Assembly: GCA_001512985.1 (NCBI GenBank)
Contig: LFRX01000058.1
Location: 5,956 to 15,772 of the forward strand
Origin: Acholeplasmatales bacterium DTU056
Lineage (GTDB): Bacteria; Bacillota_I; Bacilli_A; ML615J-28; CAG-698
DNA length: 9,817 nt
Direction: 5' to 3'
The translations under genes were made by a program, and so were the position numbers. Every line of letters begins with the position of its first letter. Position 1 is the first letter of the stretch. Positions 1 through 5,867 of the stretch are shown piece after piece. A model generated the notes under the pieces. It was not told the DNA's origin. It was given only the letters and a program-made list of their open reading frames with translations, and ran no database searches.

Positions 1-314
1 TCATCATAATCGTAATCTTCATCGAAGTCAGGATCATAAAATTCTTGATCAGCTTCGAATTGTTCAAGTAATTCTTCAATCATTGCCCATTCTTCATCAG
101 TTTCAATGTCATGAAGTTCGCCAATTCCATCACCTTCAGGATCTGGAGTGTAAGATGCGGCTAAAACTTCAATCTCATCTTCTTCCTCGCTGCCAACAGG
201 ATAGAATAACACATAGTCTTTGTTAAACTCATCAGAATGATAAGTAAACAATATCTCGCAAAGAACCTCTTCGCCATTTTCGTCAATGTAAGTTAAATGA
301 TTGTCTTTAACCAT
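1..314 (-). CDS. DUF1292 family protein (YrzB-like), partial
   Basis: The frame is open from the ATG at 314 to the window edge, giving 104 complete codons and no stop, so the 3' end is missing. The protein starts MVKDNHLTYIDENGEEVLCE and continues with a YVLFYPVG segment and a TDEEWAMIEELLEQFE segment. These match the DUF1292/YrzB family, whose members are small and acidic and have no firmly established function. The visible C-terminal end is very rich in Asp, Glu and Tyr (DEDYDYD), which may be a lineage-specific acidic tail. A ribosome binding site (AAGGAAG) lies about 8 bases before the ATG. The gene starts 20 bases after the ruvX stop, so it is probably the third gene of the alaS operon, as in Bacillus subtilis where yrzB follows yrrK. 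Family assignment rests on remembered family sequence and synteny. Confidence 0.85.
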   Translation of the reverse strand, partial: MVKDNHLTYIDENGEEVLCEILFTYHSDEFNKDYVLFYPVGSEEEDEIEVLAASYTPDPEGDGIGELHDIETDEEWAMIEELLEQFEADQEFYDPDFDEDYDYD

Positions 315-334
315 AATAAATTTCTTCCTTTCTT

Positions 335-754
335 TTATTTTTTTATAGAATCCAAATAACTTTGGAGAATAATTGTGGCAGCAAGTTGGTCAACTTTCGT
401 TTTACGTTTTTTGCGAGAAAGATCAGCTTCAAGCATAACTTGTTCTGCCATTCGTGAAGTTAATCTCTCGTCAACCATAACTACTTCCAAAGCTAATTGT
501 TCTATAAGCATATCTTTAAATTTCAAGGTATATTGACCTTGAAATCCGATACTACCATCCATATTTTTGGCAAGACCTAATACTATTTTTTTAATATTGT
601 GTTTTGCTACTAATATTTTAACATATTCTAAGGCCTCTTGCAATTGATATTCATTAAATTTAAATGTACCAACTGGACTAGCAATAATTCCTAATTCATC
701 GCTAATAGCTACTCCAAGGGTTTTACTACCTAAATCTAATCCAAGAATTTTCAT
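335..754 (-). CDS. ruvX: Putative pre-16S rRNA nuclease / Holliday junction resolvase-like RuvX (YqgF)
   Basis: This 139-residue protein has the usual YqgF/RuvX length and the RNase H-like fold motifs. They are LGLDLGSKTLGVAISD near the N-terminus (catalytic Asp in LDLG), the KKIVLGLAKNMDGS strand and loop, MVDERLTSRMAE (Asp-Glu pair, about residues 94-96), and KVDQLAATIILQSYLD near the C-terminus (third acidic residue). Family members are cytosolic. The E. coli homologue is implicated in trimming the 5' end of pre-16S rRNA, and a Holliday junction resolvase role was proposed earlier. The ATG overlaps the alaS stop as ATGA, with an AGGGG ribosome binding site inside the end of alaS, so the two genes are almost certainly translationally coupled. 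The order alaS-ruvX-DUF1292 is conserved in Bacillota, but the ireB/yrzL gene that normally sits between alaS and ruvX is absent here. Confidence 0.95.
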   Translation of the reverse strand: MKILGLDLGSKTLGVAISDELGIIASPVGTFKFNEYQLQEALEYVKILVAKHNIKKIVLGLAKNMDGSIGFQGQYTLKFKDMLIEQLALEVVMVDERLTSRMAEQVMLEADLSRKKRKTKVDQLAATIILQSYLDSIKK

Positions 755-3444
755 AATAACCCCTTGATAGTCTCTTTAGCAAATTCTAATACTTCATCAA
801 CTTTACTTACTTCTTTACCGCCGGCTTGGGCAAAGTCAGCACGACCGCCACCATTACCACCAGTCATCATAGCAACTTGTTTGACGATTTGACCGGCATG
901 AACTTTTTCGTGTTTACTTTTACATACAAAAATAACTTTATCACTTAAAACATTAGCAAGTAAAACTACACTAGCTAATCCATCCGCAATCCTATCCGCT
1001 AAGTCTTTTACAATTTCTGTTTCTAAATCAAAAACCTTGGTAACAAGAACTGTAGTTTCTTTTACGGTTTCAACTAAACATTCAAATTCATCTAGCGGAA
1101 TTACTGTTAAATCACGTTTGGCTTTATTGTAGGCTTTATCTAGTTCTTTAACTTGTTCGCGTAATTCGTTTAATTCATCACGGCGTTTGATTATTGATTG
1201 GTAACTATCAATAATTGTATGCAAAGTCGGTTCAGAATATGACAATGCAATTCCTAAATCTTGAGCTTCTTTTAGAATTTCTTTAGCTTTATTTCGTAGT
1301 TGATTAATTTCATCATTAATTGACTGCAAAGTTAAAGCCATTTGAGTTGAAATATTTTTGCCAGTTGAAGCGACGATTCGATAAATACCTGAACCTTTAC
1401 TTTCGATACTAATAATTGCAAATTTCTCAATCTCACCAGTATTACTTACATGTGTTCCGCCACATAATTCTTTGGAATATTTCATATCAACTACGCGAAC
1501 TATCTCACCATATTTTTCCCCAAAAACCGCTTCCACATTCATCGCTTTTGCTTTTTCCAATTCCATATACGAAATATTTACCGGATGAGCTTTTTTAATT
1601 TCTTGATTAACAAGTTCTTCAACTTCTAGGATTTGGTCATTAGTTGGGAAAGAAAAATGGTTAAAATCAAATCGTAAGATTTTATCATTTAAGAAAGAAC
1701 CTTGTTGACTAATATGACTACCTAAAACCTGTTTTAAAGCAGCATTTAATAGATGAGTAGCTGAATGGTTTTTCTTAATATTTTCACGATAATCAACATC
1801 AACATTTAACATTACTTCATCATTAATATTTAATATCACATCTTTAGTGTCGATTAGTGAAGCATTTTGTTCATTAGGTAGTTTAATAGTATTTAAAACT
1901 TCAAAACTCATAAAGTCTTTACTAACAACCCCTAAATCGCCTACTTGACCACCACTTTCGCCATAGAATGGTGTTTGGTCAAAGACAACAAACATTTCTC
2001 CACTAGCTTGATTTACTAATTTTCCATCTTTAAAAATACCAATGATTTTACTTTTTGTTTCTAAAATTTCATATCCCACAAATTTACTAGGAGTTTTAAA
2101 CTCAAGCATATCTTTGTTTTGAGTCATTAAAGAATTTACATCACTTCGCGCACTACGTGATAATTCTTTTTGACGACGTAATTGCTCATAAAAACCTATC
2201 TCATCAACATGGAAACCATGTTCACTAGCTACTTCGATCGTTAATTCTAGCGGGAAACCAAAAGTATCATATAACAAGAAAGCCATCTCACCATCTACGA
2301 TGTTATTTTTAGCTTGTTTTAAATAATCTAATAGTTTTTTCTCACCATTTTCTAAGGTTTGTAAAAATTTTGCTTCCTCGTTATAGATTAATCTAGCAAC
2401 TTCGGTTTTATTTTTTTCTAACTCTGGATATGGTTCTTTCATAATATCGACAACCACGTCAACTAATTTATACATAAATGGTTCATTCATATTCAATTTA
2501 CGGCCATAACGAATCGCTCTACGAATTAAACGACGTAAAACATAACCACGGCCTTCGTTAGAAAAACCAGCCCCGTCACTTATTGCAAAAACTATACAAC
2601 GGATATGATCAGCAATAACCTTAAATGGCATTTGTCCAGTATATTTGACATTAGTGAGTTCACTAGTTTTTTGAATAATTGGCATAAATAAATCAGTATC
2701 AAAATTTGTTTCAACTTCTTGCATAACGCAAGCCATTCGTTCTAATCCCATTCCGGTATCAATGTTTTTACTTGGAAGTTCAGGATATTCTTCACGTTTT
2801 AATCCGGCAATAGCGTTATATTGACTAAAAACAATATTCCAAATTTCAATGTAGCGATCATTTGGCAAATCTTCTTCTAACATTTTAATCCCCAAATTAT
2901 TCGGATCATATTTTTCGCCACGGTCATAGAAAATTTCTGTATTTGGACCACATGGACCTTCGCCAATTTCCCAAAAGTTAGATTCAGTACGAACTATATG
3001 ATCAGGTTTTACTCCTAAACTAACCCACTTTTTAAATGTTTCTTCATCATTTGGATAAATAGTAAAATATAATTTATCTAATTCAAAACCAAAATATTGA
3101 GGAGATGTTAATATTTCAATTGCCCATTCTAACGCTTCATTTCGAAAATAATCTCCGATTGAAAAGTTTCCAAGCATTTCAAAGAAAGTATGATGACGAG
3201 CAGTTCTACCAACGTTCTCAATATCATTAGTTCGAATAGATTTTTGGGAGTTTACTAAACGGCGATTAATTGGTACTTCACGTCCATCAAAATATTTCTT
3301 AAGCGGCGCAATCCCCGCATTAATCCATAATAATGAAGGGTCGTTTTGTGGAATTAGGGGGGCGCTTGGAATCACCGTATGGCCTTTACTTTTGAAGAAA
3401 TCCAACCATATTCTTCTAATTTCATTTGCACTTAATCGTTTCAT
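751..3444 (-). CDS. alaS: Alanine--tRNA ligase (AlaRS)
   Basis: Cytosolic class II synthetase that charges tRNA-Ala with alanine using ATP. At 897 residues it is full length for the family. The N-terminal catalytic domain carries motif 2 in RTNDIENVGRTARHHTFFEM (about 71-90) and motif 3 GMGLERM (231-237). The editing domain has HSATH (His560, His564) and CGGTH (Cys661, His665), the four zinc and editing ligands, so mischarged Ser and Gly should be cleared. A predicted coiled-coil linker (about 710-790) leads to the C-Ala domain with the glycine-rich GGNGGGRADFAQAGG motif near 860-873. The ATG at 3444 is fixed by an in-frame TAA nine bases upstream and by alignment to other AlaRS N-termini. 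The only good Shine-Dalgarno sequence (AAAGGAG, 3466-3472) lies an unusual 21 bases upstream. Expression is controlled by the tRNA-Ala T-box leader directly upstream, and ruvX overlaps its stop codon. Confidence 0.98.
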   Translation of the reverse strand: MKRLSANEIRRIWLDFFKSKGHTVIPSAPLIPQNDPSLLWINAGIAPLKKYFDGREVPINRRLVNSQKSIRTNDIENVGRTARHHTFFEMLGNFSIGDYFRNEALEWAIEILTSPQYFGFELDKLYFTIYPNDEETFKKWVSLGVKPDHIVRTESNFWEIGEGPCGPNTEIFYDRGEKYDPNNLGIKMLEEDLPNDRYIEIWNIVFSQYNAIAGLKREEYPELPSKNIDTGMGLERMACVMQEVETNFDTDLFMPIIQKTSELTNVKYTGQMPFKVIADHIRCIVFAISDGAGFSNEGRGYVLRRLIRRAIRYGRKLNMNEPFMYKLVDVVVDIMKEPYPELEKNKTEVARLIYNEEAKFLQTLENGEKKLLDYLKQAKNNIVDGEMAFLLYDTFGFPLELTIEVASEHGFHVDEIGFYEQLRRQKELSRSARSDVNSLMTQNKDMLEFKTPSKFVGYEILETKSKIIGIFKDGKLVNQASGEMFVVFDQTPFYGESGGQVGDLGVVSKDFMSFEVLNTIKLPNEQNASLIDTKDVILNINDEVMLNVDVDYRENIKKNHSATHLLNAALKQVLGSHISQQGSFLNDKILRFDFNHFSFPTNDQILEVEELVNQEIKKAHPVNISYMELEKAKAMNVEAVFGEKYGEIVRVVDMKYSKELCGGTHVSNTGEIEKFAIISIESKGSGIYRIVASTGKNISTQMALTLQSINDEINQLRNKAKEILKEAQDLGIALSYSEPTLHTIIDSYQSIIKRRDELNELREQVKELDKAYNKAKRDLTVIPLDEFECLVETVKETTVLVTKVFDLETEIVKDLADRIADGLASVVLLANVLSDKVIFVCKSKHEKVHAGQIVKQVAMMTGGNGGGRADFAQAGGKEVSKVDEVLEFAKETIKGLL

Positions 3445-3484
3445 GATATATTAACTAATCTATTTCTCCTTTCTTTACAAATTC

Positions 3485-3523
3485 ATAATAAAAATTCCTA
3501 TATAAAAAAACTTTATATAGGAA
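3485..3523 (-). terminator. T-box-controlled intrinsic terminator before alaS
   Basis: A 12-base-pair stem (3512-3523 with 3495-3506, read as TTCCTATATAAA pairing with TTTATATAGGAA) has a 5-base loop and is followed on the minus strand by TTTTTATTA. The stem's 5' strand contains the TTCCT needed by the T-box antiterminator, so uncharged tRNA-Ala should disrupt it. It may also serve as the only terminator for the upstream RNase J transcript, since none is visible between that gene and the T-box. Confidence 0.92.
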
Positions 3524-3716
3524 CGAATAAATCGCGGTACCATCCTACTTCATAGCCCTAAGGCTATGCACCTTAATTATCTTTTAACGCAAGATTTACG
3601 TAGCTGATTAGGCTAGACTAGAAAAGAGCTTCACAGTAACAATTATTAAGAACTTCGCACCTTCTCGTTCCTCTCTTTGTAATAACTGCTATGTTACTTA
3701 TTTTTCATCATCGTCT
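3485..3716 (-). ncRNA. T-box riboswitch leader of alaS (tRNA-Ala sensing)
   Basis: Cis-acting leader that senses uncharged tRNA-Ala and permits alaS transcription. Read on the minus strand, Stem I closes by AGAC (3716-3713) with GTCT (3618-3615) and GAAAA (3706-3702) with TTTTC (3625-3621). The GATGAT between them resembles the T-box kink-turn. The AGTA loop-E motif (3698-3695) faces GTGAAGCTC, where GCT (3629-3627) is the specifier codon for alanine. The distal part shows AGAGAG (3676-3671) and GGTGCGA (3662-3656), as in canonical Stem I. Stem III is CATAGCC/GGCTATG (3551-3568). The T-box sequence AAGTAGGATGGTACCGCG occupies 3533-3550. Its TGGT can pair with the ACCA end of tRNA-Ala, which carries discriminator A. 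The antiterminator 3' strand (TTCCT) is shared with the terminator, giving mutually exclusive folds. The 5' end of the leader overlaps the last codons and stop of the RNase J gene. Confidence 0.95.
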
Positions 3717-5396
3717 ATTTACATTTGTTGTTTGGGTATCAATAACTGTTGGAATTATAATTGGTGTTTTTTTAGTAATGCGATAAATTTCTTTATTGAT
3801 TGCATCGCGCAATTCATTCTTTAATTCATTCCAATCAATATATTTTCGTGATAAATGATTATCAATTATTTCATCACTTACTTGATAAATAGATTCCGTT
3901 AATTCTTGTTCATATTCCCCATAAGCAAAACCGCGTGTAACTAGTTTTGGTCCTGCCACAACTTTTTTTATGCGTGCATCAATATTTACTACTAGCATTA
4001 CCACACCTTCAGCGGCCAACATTTCACGGTCTTTTAAAACAACTTCATTAATATCACCAATTAAAGAACCATCTACTAAAACGTCGCCTGATTGAACTTT
4101 GGTGCGAGTTGGTTGTAAGACACCATCTTTAAAAATAATCATTTCTCCATTATCAAGTAAAATGACATTATCTTCTGAATAACCAAAATTCATTGCAATT
4201 TTCTTTTGCATGAATTGATGGCGATATTCACCAACAACTGGGATAATATATTTCGGATTTAAAATACTATATAGCATTTTTAAATCCTCACTATCAGCAT
4301 GTGAACTAACTAAAATATCTTTTTTAACAATTGTAACTTTGGCATTATGGCGAGTTAGAATATCAATTGTTCGGGCCGCCATTCGTTCTGTTCCAGGGAC
4401 CGCTGGTGTCATAATAATAATGTTATCTTTATCAGTTATTTCAATTAAACGGTCTTGTCCTTGACACATTCGTTGTAACATATAAAAAGGTTCATGACGA
4501 ACGCCAGTCACAATTACAACCAAATCATCAAAATCATTTTTATTTTCATCATCAATAAATTTTAAATTAACTAACCGATCTTGAGGAATTTTTAAGTAAT
4601 CACTATTCATCGCGATATTAATTACTCGCTGGGCTTTTCTACCAACGATAGCAATGCGACGATTCAATGAAGCGCTAATATTAATTACTTTTTGAATGCG
4701 GTCTAAGTCGGTTGAAAACAATGAAAAAATTACCCGTCCAGAGTTTAATAATACTTCAGTTATTTTATGAAATAATGGAATATCATTATGAACCCGATTT
4801 GTATTATTTACTCCAAGACTTTCACTTAAAAGTGCTAAAGTTCCCCCTTTAGCAATTTCTGCTAATTTATTAAATGATGTCCGATACTTACGATCGTTAT
4901 TAATAGAAAAAGTAAAATCTGGAACATAAACAACCGCACCATCCGAAGTTTTAATGGCTACTCCAATAGATTCCGGTAGACTATGTGTAGTATTATAGAA
5001 TTCAACCGTAATATTACCAAATTTTAAAACCTTGTCTTCATTTATGCGATATAACCGATAGTCACTAACATTTAATCCTTCTTCTGTTAATAAATCCTCA
5101 ATTAATGAAATCGTAAAATGAGTTCCGAAGACACCCACATCTAAGACTTTTAATAATTGAGGTAAAGCCCCGATATGGTCTTCATGCCCATGAGAAATAA
5201 AAATGCCTTGGACACGGTCTTTATTTTCGATTAAATAGGTAATATCTGGAATAACCGCATCAATACCATATAACTCCACGCTTGGGTATTTTAGGCCAGC
5301 GTCTAAAACAAAAATACGCTCATCAACTTCGACAACATACATATTTTTTCCATTCTCGCCAAGTCCACCCAAGGCCAAAAATTTAATTGTACTCAA
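3708..5396 (-). CDS. rnj: RNase J-family beta-CASP ribonuclease, divergent
   Basis: A cytosolic metallo-beta-lactamase/beta-CASP nuclease of the RNase J family, which degrades and matures RNA with 5'-to-3' exonuclease and endonuclease activity. I place the start at the TTG at 5396. It has AAAGGAGGT nine bases upstream and gives 562 residues, close to the 555 of B. subtilis RNase J1. The frame extends up to a TTG at 5465, but that TTG is part of the promoter -35 box. Visible motifs are ALGGLGENGKN, HGHEDH (His69, His71, Asp73, His74), TTHS (His138), PDF (Asp160), SES (acidic Glu192) and SSHAD (His366), followed by the C-terminal domain (AGPKLVTRGFAY). Three motifs are unusual: GSQGEP is GVRHEP (298-303), GDF is PDF, and the His of the HGEYR motif (motif C, His390 in J1) is Val388. 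RNase J2 of B. subtilis has Asn there. It may therefore be a J2-like or otherwise specialised paralogue. Its stop codon lies within the alaS T-box Stem I. Confidence 0.9.
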   Translation of the reverse strand: MSTIKFLALGGLGENGKNMYVVEVDERIFVLDAGLKYPSVELYGIDAVIPDITYLIENKDRVQGIFISHGHEDHIGALPQLLKVLDVGVFGTHFTISLIEDLLTEEGLNVSDYRLYRINEDKVLKFGNITVEFYNTTHSLPESIGVAIKTSDGAVVYVPDFTFSINNDRKYRTSFNKLAEIAKGGTLALLSESLGVNNTNRVHNDIPLFHKITEVLLNSGRVIFSLFSTDLDRIQKVINISASLNRRIAIVGRKAQRVINIAMNSDYLKIPQDRLVNLKFIDDENKNDFDDLVVIVTGVRHEPFYMLQRMCQGQDRLIEITDKDNIIIMTPAVPGTERMAARTIDILTRHNAKVTIVKKDILVSSHADSEDLKMLYSILNPKYIIPVVGEYRHQFMQKKIAMNFGYSEDNVILLDNGEMIIFKDGVLQPTRTKVQSGDVLVDGSLIGDINEVVLKDREMLAAEGVVMLVVNIDARIKKVVAGPKLVTRGFAYGEYEQELTESIYQVSDEIIDNHLSRKYIDWNELKNELRDAINKEIYRITKKTPIIIPTVIDTQTTNVNRR

Positions 5397-5405
5397 TTTG
5401 GGCTT

Positions 5406-5414
5406 ACCTCCTTT
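5406..5414 (-). promoter_or_regulatory. Ribosome binding site fixing the RNase J start
   Basis: AAAGGAGGT on the minus strand is a near-perfect Shine-Dalgarno sequence, nine bases before TTG at 5396-5394. It decides the start codon: translation from 5465 would have to begin inside the promoter and read through this site as ordinary codons. Confidence 0.85.
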
Positions 5415-5436
5415 CCTTGCTATACTAGATAAAATT

Positions 5437-5465
5437 ATTATATCAAAACAATTAATAATTTTCAA
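5437..5465 (-). promoter_or_regulatory. Housekeeping (SigA-type) promoter of the RNase J gene
   Basis: On the minus strand, TTGAAA (5465-5460, one mismatch to TTGACA) is followed by a 17-base spacer and a perfect TATAAT (5442-5437). The start of transcription would fall near 5430, giving a leader of about 34 bases before the TTG start codon. It sits just downstream of the terminator that closes the spoVA operon, so the RNase J gene is expressed independently of sporulation and may also feed the alaS T-box. Confidence 0.85.
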
Positions 5466-5499
5466 TTAAATATTGCTATGTTTTTCCGTTTATAACCAT

Positions 5500-5534
5500 T
5501 AATAAAATTAAAAAGAGCGCAAGGCTCTTTTTAA
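5500..5534 (-). terminator. Intrinsic terminator of the spoVA operon
   Basis: An 11-base-pair perfect stem, TTAAAAAGAGC pairing with GCTCTTTTTAA (5524-5534 with 5508-5518), has a 5-base loop. On the minus strand the stem's own T-run continues into AATTTTATT. The DUF1540 stop codon (5531-5533) lies within the upstream arm. It separates the sporulation operon from the RNase J promoter. Confidence 0.9.
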
Positions 5535-5863
5535 TACAATTTAAAAGTCTCACAATTAGTTTCATGAGAGACCTTAGCTTGTTCTCCAGAAACTAAGACT
5601 CTTTTGGCTTTACATACATAATTATCGTTATATAAACAATTAATGCTTAAGCAATTTATTTCCGTCTTGGGAGTAGGATCAATGAATGCAGCAAACTCCG
5701 TCTTTAAATCTTCTAAAGTCATTTTTACTCGTTTAACAAAACTTAAGCAAAATGTTTCATTACTAGTAACTGCTTCAATGTCACCAACATTGATTACACT
5801 TTTAGCACATAAATTATCAAGATTATAAACACAATTGGTCGCTTTACATTTTAACTCCGGCAT
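5531..5863 (-). CDS. Tandem DUF1540 cysteine-rich protein in the spoVA operon
   Basis: A 110-residue soluble protein built from two DUF1540-type repeats. The first has Cys6, Cys11, Cys19 and Cys39; the second has Cys71, Cys76, Cys84 and Cys104. Both show exactly the spacing C-x4-C-x7-C-x19-C, and there are no other cysteines, which strongly suggests duplicated metal-binding or disulfide modules. Both also carry NCVYN or NCLYN and an ETxC end. The linker (about 46-65) is predicted helical and carries no cysteine. No signal peptide or membrane segment is visible. DUF1540 has no established biochemical function as far as I know. The ribosome binding site AGAGGTGAG includes the spoVAF stop TGA, and the gene starts 4 bases after that stop, so it should be co-expressed with the spoVA genes in the forespore. 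A spore-associated role is inference from context only. The family call is fairly secure from the Cys pattern. Confidence 0.85.
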   Translation of the reverse strand: MPELKCKATNCVYNLDNLCAKSVINVGDIEAVTSNETFCLSFVKRVKMTLEDLKTEFAAFIDPTPKTEINCLSINCLYNDNYVCKAKRVLVSGEQAKVSHETNCETFKLY

Positions 5864-5867
5864 AGTC

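Noticed and set aside
1416..1598. Plus-strand open frame of 60 codons inside alaS
   Set aside because: It is antisense to a strongly conserved part of alaS (editing domain), has no recognisable product and no supporting ribosome binding site.
3754..3759. TATAAT on the minus strand inside the end of the RNase J gene, as a possible alaS promoter
   Set aside because: No sequence resembling TTGACA is found 16 to 18 bases upstream and there is no extended -10. It lies within conserved RNase J coding sequence of an AT-rich genome, so it was not called.
5643..5828. Plus-strand open frame of 61 codons inside the DUF1540 gene
   Set aside because: It mirrors the Cys-repeat gene on the opposite strand, and the conserved Cys spacing shows the minus strand is the coding one.
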